From Lewinellaceae bacterium (lineage in GTDB: Bacteria; Bacteroidota; Bacteroidia; Chitinophagales; Saprospiraceae), in assembly GCA_020636135.1 (NCBI GenBank), contig JACJYK010000001.1, forward strand, positions 3,458,501-3,522,500: a stretch of DNA of 64,000 nt, in the 5' to 3' direction. The position numbers and the translations under genes were made by a program. This document shows, piece by piece, positions 1 through 8,324 of this stretch; position 1 is the stretch's first letter, and each line of letters begins with the position of its first letter. The notes beneath the pieces were generated by a model. The model worked only from the letters and a program-made list of their open reading frames with translations. It was not told the DNA's origin and ran no database searches.

Positions 1-315
1 ACATCCTATATGCATGAGTGGGAACGATCGTCACGCTACGATAGCCGCACGCAGGCGAACCGGTTAAGCTCCTATCTGTCCTTCACACTGAAACCGGGAG
101 AGAGTGGTTTCCAGCTGACGAATACCTCATACTACCAACCCAACCTGGCATATGTTGCCGATTACCGGTTTCTGGACGAAATGCAGTTTGCCCTCGCCAT
201 CACCAAACATGTGAGCTTGCTCTATACCATGCGGTATTATTTTGACAGCGCTGCACCGGATGGTGGCTACCAGCGAACTTTAAACCTCACGTTCGGCATC
301 AACTTCAAATGGTAG
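1..315 (+). CDS. C-terminal part of a DUF481-like outer-membrane beta-barrel protein (partial)
   Basis: The reading frame is open at the left window edge (codons ACA TCC TAT precede the first ATG at 10), so this is the end of a longer gene. The visible 104 residues alternate aromatic/hydrophobic and polar residues as in transmembrane beta-strands, contain a Tyr-Gln-Pro-Asn-Leu strand, a late Arg-Tyr-Tyr-Phe-Asp-Ser motif, and end in an aromatic residue (Phe-Lys-Trp), as outer-membrane barrels usually do. The layout resembles the end of DUF481 proteins. The family is an inference from composition and motif order. The real start lies outside the window. Confidence 0.55.
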   Translation, partial: TSYMHEWERSSRYDSRTQANRLSSYLSFTLKPGESGFQLTNTSYYQPNLAYVADYRFLDEMQFALAITKHVSLLYTMRYYFDSAAPDGGYQRTLNLTFGINFKW

Positions 316-350
316 CCACCAGGAACAAGGCATGATTGCTTACCTAATCA

Positions 351-3300
351 TCAATCCCGGGGAAGGGAAATCGGCCCTACTCCCCAATCCTGCAGTTTTT
401 GCAGGAACGGACTGAGTTGATTCGCTTTAAATTGTTCAAAATCCGCTTTCGCTTTTTCCGTCTTTTCATGTAATAACGTCGCCACCAGCTGATGTTGGTC
501 GGTCGGACGAAAATCTACGGAGGATACCCCGGAGATCAGATAATCCAACTGTTCTGCCAGTTCCGCAGGCCAGCGGACAACATCCTGTCCGGTACCTGTG
601 ATTTTCAACTGGATCCAATTTCCTTCTAACCCGGTGGCCAGGCTGTCAAGCTGCTGAATGGCTGCAGCAATAGCAGACTTATCCGCGTGTAATCCGGCAT
701 ATTTCTTCAGGTCATTCAACTGTACCCTGACCAACTCCATTGAATTAACCAGTCCAACGACTTCATTCAGATCGGTACGGATCGTGGTCAAAAGCTGATG
801 CTGGGCCAAAATATCAGCATTGGTCCCTTCGGAATCGGGATCCTTCATCACTTTCAGATTAGAATGGTAGGTGCCGTCCCCCACCATCATGACCACCTGA
901 TATTCACCCGGAGGCACTAACAGAGATGCAGGGCCGAGGTGCACTGGCCTGGTGCCATCCTTACCCATCGGCACCCAGTCGGCATATAAGGGTGGTGTCC
1001 GCATCATGAGTTTCTTTCCTGGGTCATCCAGTAAATTCCACCATAACCGGTTAAGTCCCGGTTTGGGAGCTGCATGAATGGTCCGTACGGTATCGCCTGC
1101 TGCATTGATGATCTTAAAATGGACCGAGTCTTTGACGTCCTGGTTCAGCCAGTAATTCAGACTGACCCCATAGGGGGGATCCTGGCCTTCCGAAGGATCG
1201 TCAAATTCCGGCATGATGGCCGTTTTAGGCTGAAAACGGTAGGTATCGTGTACATCAAACAAATGCGATTTGCCTTTCTGGATGGCCGGAGTCAGTTCCT
1301 GCAATGCGGAGATATCATCCAGGATCCAGATACCGCGGCCATACGTTCCGATCACCATATCGTTAAATTCTTCCTGGATATCAATCCAATACATCGGCGT
1401 GTGCGGCATATTGGTCATCAATTGTTGCCAATGCGCCCCATCATCAAAGGATACATAAAGCATGGATTCGGTACCTAGATACAACAATCCCTGGCGAACA
1501 GGGTCTTCCCGCACACACCGGGTATAATTCAGGTTGTCCTGTAGAATGCCATCGGTGATCCGGGTCCATTTCTTGCCAAAATCTTCTGTCTTGTAAACAT
1601 AGGCTTTGAAATCTCCGACCTGATGGGCTTCAATGGTCAGATAAGCTTTGCCGGCGCTCCATTTGGAAGCGTCGATGTTCCTGACCACCCCGTCACGCGG
1701 AATGCCGGGAATGTTGGAAGTGACATCGGTCCAATGCTGTCCTCCGTCCTGACTTACCTGAACGAGACCATCATTCGTGCCAGCCCAGAGTACACCGGCC
1801 CTAGCAGGCGACTCATCAAAAGCATAAATGACGTTTCCATATTCGACGTTGATGTTATCCCCCGTCAATCCTCCGGAGAATTTCTGTTTTGCGGGTTCAT
1901 TTTTGGTCAGATCGGGGCTGATCACGGTCCAGCTTTGACCACCATTGGTCGTCATATGAACCACCTGGCTGGTTACATAAATGGTGTTGTGATCGTGTGG
2001 GGAGATCAAAAGGGGGAAGGTCCACTGAAAACGATACTTCACGTCACTGGCTGGATGACCGGTGGTCATTTCAGGCCACACTTCCACATCGCGGTACTGC
2101 CGTACTTTTTCATTGTAGCGCACGACGATACCACCCAAAGGTCCGCGGCCGGAAGCACTCGACCAGATGATATCGGGATCAACCGGATCGGGCGTAGCAA
2201 AACCACTTTCCCCTCCTCCGATGTCGTGCCACATCCCGCGGGGAATGGAGCTGGGGCCTAACATCCCCTGGGCTTTCGAACGGCTGGGTCCCCGCATGGC
2301 CGGTCCATCCTGACGGTTGGTGTAAACATTATAAGGCACATGGGTATCGGTGGTTACGTGGTAAACCTGGGCTACGGCTAATTGCTTTTTAAGCCAGGAT
2401 TCTCCACGATTCTGGGAAACAGAAATGCCGCCATCGCCGGCGACGATCATCCGGTTGCCATCCAAGGGGTCGATCCACATGTCGTGGTGGTCCCAGTTGG
2501 GTTGGTCCTGCGGCGTGATCAGCGTGCGGCCATCATCAATACTTTTTGTCCAGTTGGCTGCGATGAAGTAGACCTCATGGGGATTATCCGGGGAAGCGGC
2601 ACAGCGGGTATAATAAGCTTGCCGTCCTCCGATATCCCGGTTAGGATTGACCATTTTCCAGCTCTTGCCTTTGTCGTCCGAAATCCATAATTCCCCTGTA
2701 TCGGTTGGCTTGCCATCCATCGGTACACCATCACCCGTCTCGATCTGGGCATAAACCCGGTCAGGATTAGCTGGTGTCATCGCCAATGCTATTTTACCAA
2801 GCGGGCCTTTAGGTAGTCCGTGACCTTCCAGGCGTTGCCAGGTGGTTCCGCCATCGGTCGACTGGAAAACACCACTTCCTGGTCCGCCACTATTGCGCAC
2901 CCAGGTACGCAGTTCAAATTCCCACATCCCTGCGAACAGGATCCTGGGATTCGAAGGATCCATAACCAGGTCGGAAGCGCCGGTATTGTCATTGACGTGC
3001 AGCACAAGTTCCCAGGTTTTGCCTCCATCGGTCGTGCGGTAAATACCTCTTTCCTTTTGCGGAGCATACCCGTGGCCCAAAGCTGCTACATAGACGATGT
3101 CAGGGTTAGTGGGATGAATGATAATCCGGCTCACACGACCGGGAAAATCAAGTCCGATATGTTCCCAGGTTTCGCCACCATCCATGGACCGCCACACTCC
3201 GTCACCGATCGAAACATTTGACCGGATGAAGGGCTCACCGGTTCCGGCCCAGACAATCTCGTGGTCCGAAGGTGCAACCGCCAATGCTCCAATGGCATGG

Positions 3301-3560
3301 ACCGGTTTGTCATCGAAGACCGGCTTCCAGTGGATACCACCGTCTACCGTCTTCCAGATACCTCCGGTGGCGGCGCCTGCAAAATAGGTCAATGGATCAC
3401 CCGGAATACCGACTGTACATGAAATACGGTTTCCGAATGGCCCGATATGGCGAAATACCAAGGACTTTAATTCCGTGGAATCGATGGTCTGGCTGTTTGC
3501 TGACCAGGCGATCAAACTAAACACCACGGTGCTCAGATAAAGGAGAGTTTTTTTCATCAT
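351..3560 (-). CDS. Large secreted BNR/sortilin-like beta-propeller protein
   Basis: A 1069-residue exported protein with an N-terminal signal peptide (MMKKTLLYLSTVVFSLIAW, then a cut near SNSQ). At least eight Asp-box/BNR motifs of the form S/T-x-D-x-G-x-x-W are visible, for example TTDGGKTWELV, STDGGTTWQRL, TTNGGQSWTVI and SQDGGQHWTDV. They are spread over roughly residues 60-680, as in VPS10/sortilin-type ten-bladed propellers. A C-terminal region of about 300 residues without repeats follows. Such proteins are common in Bacteroidota and are often labelled glycosyl hydrolase. No sialidase FRIP motif or catalytic set is seen, so no enzymatic activity is claimed. AAGGTAAT lies just before the start and supports it. 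It is divergent from the small exported protein at 3786. Confidence 0.85.
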   Translation of the reverse strand: MMKKTLLYLSTVVFSLIAWSANSQTIDSTELKSLVFRHIGPFGNRISCTVGIPGDPLTYFAGAATGGIWKTVDGGIHWKPVFDDKPVHAIGALAVAPSDHEIVWAGTGEPFIRSNVSIGDGVWRSMDGGETWEHIGLDFPGRVSRIIIHPTNPDIVYVAALGHGYAPQKERGIYRTTDGGKTWELVLHVNDNTGASDLVMDPSNPRILFAGMWEFELRTWVRNSGGPGSGVFQSTDGGTTWQRLEGHGLPKGPLGKIALAMTPANPDRVYAQIETGDGVPMDGKPTDTGELWISDDKGKSWKMVNPNRDIGGRQAYYTRCAASPDNPHEVYFIAANWTKSIDDGRTLITPQDQPNWDHHDMWIDPLDGNRMIVAGDGGISVSQNRGESWLKKQLAVAQVYHVTTDTHVPYNVYTNRQDGPAMRGPSRSKAQGMLGPSSIPRGMWHDIGGGESGFATPDPVDPDIIWSSASGRGPLGGIVVRYNEKVRQYRDVEVWPEMTTGHPASDVKYRFQWTFPLLISPHDHNTIYVTSQVVHMTTNGGQSWTVISPDLTKNEPAKQKFSGGLTGDNINVEYGNVIYAFDESPARAGVLWAGTNDGLVQVSQDGGQHWTDVTSNIPGIPRDGVVRNIDASKWSAGKAYLTIEAHQVGDFKAYVYKTEDFGKKWTRITDGILQDNLNYTRCVREDPVRQGLLYLGTESMLYVSFDDGAHWQQLMTNMPHTPMYWIDIQEEFNDMVIGTYGRGIWILDDISALQELTPAIQKGKSHLFDVHDTYRFQPKTAIMPEFDDPSEGQDPPYGVSLNYWLNQDVKDSVHFKIINAAGDTVRTIHAAPKPGLNRLWWNLLDDPGKKLMMRTPPLYADWVPMGKDGTRPVHLGPASLLVPPGEYQVVMMVGDGTYHSNLKVMKDPDSEGTNADILAQHQLLTTIRTDLNEVVGLVNSMELVRVQLNDLKKYAGLHADKSAIAAAIQQLDSLATGLEGNWIQLKITGTGQDVVRWPAELAEQLDYLISGVSSVDFRPTDQHQLVATLLHEKTEKAKADFEQFKANQLSPFLQKLQDWGVGPISLPRD

Positions 3561-3785
3561 TATTACCTTCTGTTTAATTTCCTTAACCGGAATGGTTTAC
3601 TTCCGAGAAAAATACAGATTTTGACTAGCAATTCATTCATTCCGGACAATAACCTAGATCATTGATTGCAGTAAGCCAAATCAATCCGATTGCAACAATC
3701 CGGGCTGATATTCGTTGTCTAGTGGATAATTTGCAACACATCGTTGTATTGAGTTCTTTTTTAAATCGCTAAAAAGCAAAATGGC

Positions 3786-4181
3786 ATGAAGTATTTGTTT
3801 GGATTAGTAGGCCTCATCGGATTAATGATGATGCCAAATCAGATGCAAGGACAGAGTATTTTTGAACAATGGCCTGCACTGGATGAGTTTCATGGAGTTA
3901 TGTCCCAGACTTTCCATCCCGCTGAAGAGGGAAACCTGGAGCCCATCAAAACACGTTCTTCAGAAATGATCACGAAAGCGAAAGCCCTGGCGAAATCAAC
4001 CGTTCCTGCAGCTTTTGCCAGCCCGGCCATTACCATGGCAACGAAGAAACTGGTTAAAGGAAGCAAATCGCTGGACAAATTGGTCAAAAAAGGAAATGAT
4101 GAAGCTATCACGGCATCTCTGGTCGGATTGCATGATGTATTTCATGAAATCGTAGGTCTGTGCCGGGGTGATGACCATTAA
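3786..4181 (+). CDS. Small exported helical protein of unknown function
   Basis: 131 residues with a clear signal peptide (MKYLFGLVGLIGLMMMPNQMQGQ). The mature part is mostly helical and rich in Lys, Ala and Ser, with conserved-looking His residues in DEFHG, TFHPAEEG and LHDVFHEIVGLC near both ends. Paired His residues on long helices suggest a four-helix bundle that could bind metal or heme, but no CxxCH is present, so it is not a c-type cytochrome. The gene stands alone between the divergent BNR gene and a convergent DUF2202 gene and ends at a strong bidirectional terminator. I do not recognise a named family. Confidence 0.75.
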   Translation: MKYLFGLVGLIGLMMMPNQMQGQSIFEQWPALDEFHGVMSQTFHPAEEGNLEPIKTRSSEMITKAKALAKSTVPAAFASPAITMATKKLVKGSKSLDKLVKKGNDEAITASLVGLHDVFHEIVGLCRGDDH

Positions 4182-4223
4182 GGATATGCCTAAAGTATTC
4201 CCTACCTGCTCCAAACTCCAATT

Positions 4224-4263
4224 GAAAGCAAAAAAGTAGTCTCCGGACTACTTTTTTGCTTTC
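4224..4263. terminator. Strong bidirectional hairpin terminator
   Basis: A perfect 18-bp inverted repeat (4224-4241 against 4246-4263) with a TCCG loop. Each arm contains an A6/T6 run, so either transcript ends in a hairpin with a U-rich segment. It lies exactly between the convergent genes ending at 4181 (+) and 4282 (-) and would serve both. Confidence 0.9.
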
Positions 4264-4281
4264 TGGAGCTTTGTATTACAA

Positions 4282-4953
4282 TTAATCAATACCCGTCTCC
4301 TGTGCGCTGTTAATGATGGCCAGGTATCTTTCTTCAGAGAGAAGTTGCGGCTGATAGGTTACACCTTCCATATCCAGGTTCCGGACAAAAGCACGAAGGT
4401 GATTACGCGATCCCTTTTGCAGGTTTTCATAGACCAAAAGAATATCCTGGTTGTCAGCAAGCTCAATCTGCTCATCCAGATCCAGAATATCCAGTTCTTC
4501 GATCCAGGCTCCTGTTTCCAGTGCAGCAATTAAGGATAGGCTGCTGGCAATCTTCAGGCTGTCGAAAAGCGATTGAAGGGCCTGATCCGAAAAGACACCG
4601 GTTTCATCCGACGTAATGGGATCCGGCAAACTGTATTTCTCCAGCAGATAGCCAATCCCGTCCATGTGGGACTGTTCGCTGGTGGTGATGTGTGCGAATA
4701 CCTGGCGATTCCAGAGGGTATTCGAGATGGAATAAACATCGCGTGCCAGTTTTTCTTCTTCTCGCATCCAGGACATTCCGTCTATTTCCGCTTGTGACAG
4801 CGGTTCTTCGGGCAACTGATAGACCAGGTTTTCCAGCAAACCGCGGTCTTGGCTGATTTGGTTCTGGGGCTCGGTGGTTTCCTTCTGGCATCCGAATGCA
4901 AGTAACAGCAGTGCCAGGAGCGGGAAGGCAAGTTTAACGATTGGTGTTTTCAT
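4282..4953 (-). CDS. DUF2202 ferritin-like lipoprotein
   Basis: 223 residues. The N-terminus is a lipoprotein signal with lipobox LLAFGC (Cys22), so the protein is probably anchored to a periplasm-facing membrane. The body carries the typical DUF2202 pattern: a helix with MREEEKLARDVY, then ITTSEQSHMDGIGYLLEKY, and later ENLQKGSRNHLRAFVRNL. Glu and His residues in these helices match a ferritin-like di-metal bundle, which is what the family is thought to be; its reaction is not established. It is transcribed toward the terminator at 4224-4263. The upstream region holds low-complexity repeats. Confidence 0.85.
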   Translation of the reverse strand: MKTPIVKLAFPLLALLLLAFGCQKETTEPQNQISQDRGLLENLVYQLPEEPLSQAEIDGMSWMREEEKLARDVYSISNTLWNRQVFAHITTSEQSHMDGIGYLLEKYSLPDPITSDETGVFSDQALQSLFDSLKIASSLSLIAALETGAWIEELDILDLDEQIELADNQDILLVYENLQKGSRNHLRAFVRNLDMEGVTYQPQLLSEERYLAIINSAQETGID

Positions 4954-5037
4954 GATATTGTTGTGTTAGATTCAAAGGGTAGTACGCAGCATAGTGGTCG
5001 TTTCTTTGTAACCGAGGTCACATAGGAAGTATTTTGT

Positions 5038-5292
5038 TGTTCGCTTTTCGCTTTTCGCTTTTCGCTTTTCGCCTTTCGCATTTCGCTTTACACTTGCATC
5101 GTAAACACGTAAGCACGTAAATACGTAAATACATTACTGCTATTGGCTATTCGCTTTACGCCTTTCGCTTTTCGCTTGCATCGTAAACACCTAAGCACCT
5201 AAATACGCAAATACGTCACTGCTATTGGATGTTCGCCTTTCGCTTTTCGCTTGCATCGTAAACACTTAAGCACGTAAATACGTAAATACGTT
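5038..5292. repeat. Low-complexity repeat patch (cgctttt and cgtaaatac words)
   Basis: This is the gene-free stretch between 4954 and 5299. It starts with a run of CGCTTTT heptamers (5041-5090) and continues with three copies of a block that begins CTTGCATCGTAAACAC at 5093, 5175 and 5250 (spacings 82 and 75 bp). Inside each block the words GTAAGCAC and GTAAATAC repeat. The copies diverge by single bases, for example ACACGTAAG, ACACCTAAG and ACACTTAAG. No ORF or promoter is apparent, and the function is unknown. Confidence 0.85.
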
Positions 5293-5299
5293 CCCTGCC

Positions 5300-5563
5300 T
5301 CAGTCCTGGTGCAGATCATCGATGACCTGTTGCTGAATGTCTTCGTCGCCATTGTAGTTGTGCAGTTTAGCCTGACATTTCTGGCAGGTACCCAGGTGGA
5401 TGAGCGCGCGACGGTAAGCCTCTTCATTTTTACGCAGTTTCCCGTGCATCAATGCCCGGATGGTCTCATCCGTAAGGTGTTCACGCTGAGCGAGCACCTC
5501 GACCACGATACGGTAGATCGTGTAAAGCAGAAATGCGGCAAGGACGAGAAAGAGAAGATTCAT
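5300..5563 (-). CDS. Small membrane protein with a zf-HC2-like H-x3-C-x2-C motif
   Basis: 87 residues. One N-terminal transmembrane helix (NLLFLVLAAFLLYTIYRIVV) is followed by a soluble tail containing ALMHGKLRKNEEAYRRALIHLGTCQKCQAKL. The spacing His-x3-Cys-x2-Cys is that of the zinc-binding N-terminal domain of anti-sigma factors (zf-HC2), but here the membrane helix precedes the zinc motif and no sigma-factor gene is adjacent. The protein is therefore best described as a small membrane protein with a probable Zn-binding tail. The start has no good ribosome-binding site. The divergent RAYT gene follows. Confidence 0.6.
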   Translation of the reverse strand: MNLLFLVLAAFLLYTIYRIVVEVLAQREHLTDETIRALMHGKLRKNEEAYRRALIHLGTCQKCQAKLHNYNGDEDIQQQVIDDLHQD

Positions 5564-5615
5564 GGGATGAAGTTAAGGAAGAAAAAGAAATGAAGGATGG
5601 TGGTGTAAGGTGGGT

Positions 5616-5684
5616 GGTCCGGAGGACCGCTAACTAGGGAGTTTGCATAACTTAATCTCCAGGTAGCGGTCCCCCGGACCGCTA
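5616..5684. repeat. REP hairpin pair upstream of the RAYT gene
   Basis: Two short hairpins share the GGTCC/GGACC core. The first is GGTCC-gga-GGACC (5616-5628). The second is TAGCGGTCC-ccc-GGACCGCTA (5664-5684), a 9-bp stem. Their loops are in opposite orientation, so the pair is an inverted REP couple (BIME-like) with a 35-bp spacer. A matching couple lies directly downstream of the same gene at 6206-6252. Confidence 0.8.
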
Positions 5685-5736
5685 ATGCTATAGCCAACGA
5701 ATTTTCTTAAATTTAATAAATCAATAAACTCCCATT

Positions 5737-6198
5737 ATGCCCGACACCTACTCGCAGATCTTCCTGCATTTCATTTTTGCAGTAAAAGACCCGGAAGAAC
5801 TCATTCGCGAAGATATCCGTGAACGGGTAGAACAATACATGACTCGCCTTATCCAGGGTAAAAAATGCCGGCTTATGGCTATTTACTGCATGCCGGACCA
5901 TGTGCACCTGCTCATTCAACTTCATCCAACAATAGCGCCGGCCTTACTGGTTCAGGTACTTAAAGTCGAAACCACCAATTTCATCAATGAAAACCGACTG
6001 ACAGACAATCACTTTTACTGGCAACATGCTTATGGTTGCTTCTCACATTCAAGAGAAGAGCTTAAGCGGATACTCGCCTTCATCCGCGAACAGCCACAGC
6101 ACCACAGCGCTAAGAATTTCCGGGAAGAATACCTGGAACTGCTGACGTTTTATCACATCGATTACCAGGACGAGTACTTGTTTGCCTTTTTTGAATGA
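5737..6198 (+). CDS. REP-associated tyrosine transposase (RAYT, IS200-like HUH family)
   Basis: 153 residues, a normal length for a Y1-transposase domain. The HUH metal motif is present (MPDHVHLLI, His55 and His57). The downstream region WQHAYGCFSHS followed by a helix and EEYLELLTFYHIDYQDEYLF matches the RAYT/IS200 fold order. In this family the nicking tyrosine sits in a Y-I-x-x-Q motif on the following helix. Here that motif reads AFIREQ, so Phe115 occupies the expected Tyr position and the enzyme may be inactive or altered. Paired REP hairpins with one shared core flank the gene on both sides, the usual layout of a single-copy RAYT that acts on REPs in trans. ATG at 5737. Confidence 0.88.
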   Translation: MPDTYSQIFLHFIFAVKDPEELIREDIRERVEQYMTRLIQGKKCRLMAIYCMPDHVHLLIQLHPTIAPALLVQVLKVETTNFINENRLTDNHFYWQHAYGCFSHSREELKRILAFIREQPQHHSAKNFREEYLELLTFYHIDYQDEYLFAFFE

Positions 6199-6205
6199 GA
6201 TCAAC

Positions 6206-6252
6206 GCCGGTCCGGAGGACCGGCAGCTGCAGCTAGCGGTCCTCCGGACCGC
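6206..6252. repeat. REP hairpin pair downstream of the RAYT gene
   Basis: Hairpin GCCGGTCC-gga-GGACCGGC (6206-6224) is followed after 11 bp by GCGGTCC-tcc-GGACCGC (6236-6252), in opposite loop orientation. The short spacer contains the palindrome AGCTGCAGCT. The pair occupies nearly the whole gap between the convergent RAYT (stop 6198) and beta-lactamase-like gene (stop 6259), so it may also act as their terminator. Confidence 0.82.
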
Positions 6253-6258
6253 CCGTCC

Positions 6259-7626
6259 CTATTCCCATTTCGCAAACCATAAATTATCCACGCCACCACC
6301 GGTCATCCGCATACCGGATAAATTCCCCTTCGCATCGCGCTCGAAAGCGACCGTCCAGCCTCCCACATCAAAAACATCCTCACTCTCCGGCTTCATAACA
6401 AATTCACCCCGCCGGAAATGCCACAGGACCAGATGGTCGCCGGCATTACGCACTTCATAATTCGTCTGCAACTCGGGACTGAAATAATTACCCGCATACG
6501 CAGCCAACGGTTTCGCAAGCACGAAGGGCGCCTTTGATTCCGGCTCCATGACCGGAATGGGATCCAGCGATATTTTTCCAACCTCTGTAGCTACCACCTC
6601 CAGAATATCCCGGATCGGAATCCCCGGCGTGTTGGTTTTCACCATGATGCCCAGATCCTGGTCCGGGAAAAACAGCAGATGTGCGCGGTATCCGGCACTA
6701 CTACCGGTATGACCAAAGGCATGCTGACCGCGGTAGTTACCCACATCCAGCGCTAAGGCATAATCTATGGTATCACCATTATTCAGGATGGCTGGCACTT
6801 TCATTTTTGCAATGAGTCGTGCATCACCGACCACCGGGTCTCGGTAGTTCGCCAGCCACTTCATCATATCATCCAGTGTGGTGTACATGCCACCGGCACC
6901 CTGTACAGTGCTGTTATCATAAATCTGGACATACATTCCATCCTCCTTACCATAGGAGGTAGCCGTACCAGGAAACGCTTCACCGCGATGATCCATGATG
7001 TAGGTATGGTCCATCTTCAGTGGCTTAAAGATGTTGGATTGCATGTACGATTCAAACGGCATGCCGCTCACCCGCCTAATGATCTCGGCAAGGAGCATGA
7101 ACGCCGTATTGCAATAGCTGTAGGCATCACCGGGAGCGAAATTCAGCTCGGTAGAATGGGTTACGAGGGTAAGGGCATCCTCCTGCAGGATCCCATCTCC
7201 GGGGCGGTAGCCCGCTATTTCCTGGGTGCCGTAGATCTCACGGATCCCATTGGTATGGTGGAGCAGGTCGATGACGTGAATAGGATTTCCGAAGTCGGGT
7301 ACTTCCGGGAGATACGTCCGGATATCTGCATCCAGTCGTACTTTTCCATCACGCTCAAGCAATAACATCGCCATCGCCGTAAATTGCTTGGCCACCGATC
7401 CGATGTCGGATACAGTCTGAGGTGTGAAGGCAATATGGAAATCCAGATTGGCCAAACCATAACCCTTCGAAAAGACAACCTTACCATCATGGAGGACTCC
7501 GATGGCGCAACCGGGCCGTTCATTGTCCGTGTATCTGGCCATCAGGGTGTCCAGTCGATAATCCAGATTGGTTTGGCCGAAAGCCATTTGGGCAATTAAC
7601 AGGAGCAGGAAACTCTTCCAATTCAT
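6259..7626 (-). CDS. Exported serine beta-lactamase-like hydrolase (class C / penicillin-binding fold)
   Basis: 455 residues from the ATG at 7626, which gives a clean signal peptide (MNWKSFLLLLIAQMAFGQ). An upstream in-frame ATG at 7668 would add 14 polar residues and is less likely. All three family motifs are visible: SVAK (Ser77-x-x-Lys80, nucleophile and base), YCN (Tyr171-x-Asn173) and HTG (His306-Thr-Gly). A C-terminal lipocalin-like beta domain (about 370-455) follows, as in many Bacteroidota serine hydrolases. The role may be peptide or ester hydrolysis; actual beta-lactam resistance is not implied. It ends 7 bp from the REP pair and is divergent from the methyltransferase. Confidence 0.9.
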   Translation of the reverse strand: MNWKSFLLLLIAQMAFGQTNLDYRLDTLMARYTDNERPGCAIGVLHDGKVVFSKGYGLANLDFHIAFTPQTVSDIGSVAKQFTAMAMLLLERDGKVRLDADIRTYLPEVPDFGNPIHVIDLLHHTNGIREIYGTQEIAGYRPGDGILQEDALTLVTHSTELNFAPGDAYSYCNTAFMLLAEIIRRVSGMPFESYMQSNIFKPLKMDHTYIMDHRGEAFPGTATSYGKEDGMYVQIYDNSTVQGAGGMYTTLDDMMKWLANYRDPVVGDARLIAKMKVPAILNNGDTIDYALALDVGNYRGQHAFGHTGSSAGYRAHLLFFPDQDLGIMVKTNTPGIPIRDILEVVATEVGKISLDPIPVMEPESKAPFVLAKPLAAYAGNYFSPELQTNYEVRNAGDHLVLWHFRRGEFVMKPESEDVFDVGGWTVAFERDAKGNLSGMRMTGGGVDNLWFAKWE

Positions 7627-7719
7627 GATCAATCTTTTATTCCTGTTGAAAATAGCATTTTCGGACACGAATCATCAAACTTTGGCCTAAAGCATTTGTT
7701 GGTCGGGGAAAGGTTTAGC

Positions 7720-8238
7720 GTGACATTTGAACAAGCCTTACAGTTACTGCGGGGATCCTGGTATCCTTCAGATCCTTCCAGATGGATGGACCTGGGGTGT
7801 GGTGATGGATTTTTCACGCGGGCACTTGCCAGGCAGCTCGCTGAAGGTAGCTGGATCTATGCCTGGGATCAGGATGCACTTGCCCTGCAACGCATTCCGG
7901 AATCTATTGACGGAATTCACATTGATAAACGGGTTTGCAATTTCATCCAGGAACCATTTCCGGTTAAGCCTGTTCATGGAATTATTATGGCTAATGCCCT
8001 GCATTACGTACCCGACCAGGTAGATTTTCTGAATCGGTTGCGTCAGACAATCCAGCCGGATGGGGTGTTGCTCACCATCGAATACGACCGGATTCAGGCC
8101 AATCCCTGGGTTCCCTACCCTGTTCCTTTTTCAAAATTAATGTCAATAGCCCGGCAGGCTAGCTGGGCCACGGTCCAAAAGAACGGTACGGTCCCATCCC
8201 GGTATGGGCCGGAGATATATGCTGCAATCCTGCAATGA
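7720..8238 (+). CDS. Class I SAM-dependent methyltransferase
   Basis: About 172 residues. Motif I is clear (WMDLGCGDGFFTRALA), followed by an acidic residue after the second strand (AWDQD) and a post-IV segment IIMANALHYV. The family is the general methyltransferase_11/25-like Rossmann fold; the substrate is unknown. The preferred start is GTG at 7720, because GGGGAAAGG (7705-7713) sits 6 nt upstream, an unusually good ribosome-binding site for this genome. A TTG at 7696 would extend the frame by 8 residues but lacks such a site. The protein is short for the fold and ends soon after the final strands. Confidence 0.82.
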   Translation: MTFEQALQLLRGSWYPSDPSRWMDLGCGDGFFTRALARQLAEGSWIYAWDQDALALQRIPESIDGIHIDKRVCNFIQEPFPVKPVHGIIMANALHYVPDQVDFLNRLRQTIQPDGVLLTIEYDRIQANPWVPYPVPFSKLMSIARQASWATVQKNGTVPSRYGPEIYAAILQ

Positions 8239-8324
8239 CCAGGATCCGGAATGCTTGGTTATTGGGTGTTATCGGAACCTTACCGCGTTGTATCCGGCCA
8301 ACGACAAAATCTATCTTTTATAGT

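Noticed and set aside
1623..2261. Plus-strand ORF (212 codons) inside the BNR gene
   Set aside because: Shadow of the repetitive propeller gene; no start signal or domain.
351..3560. Sialidase
   Set aside because: Asp-boxes alone are not diagnostic, and no FRIP motif or catalytic residues were seen.
6259..7626. Antibiotic-resistance beta-lactamase
   Set aside because: The motifs fit the wide serine hydrolase/penicillin-binding family and resistance cannot be inferred.
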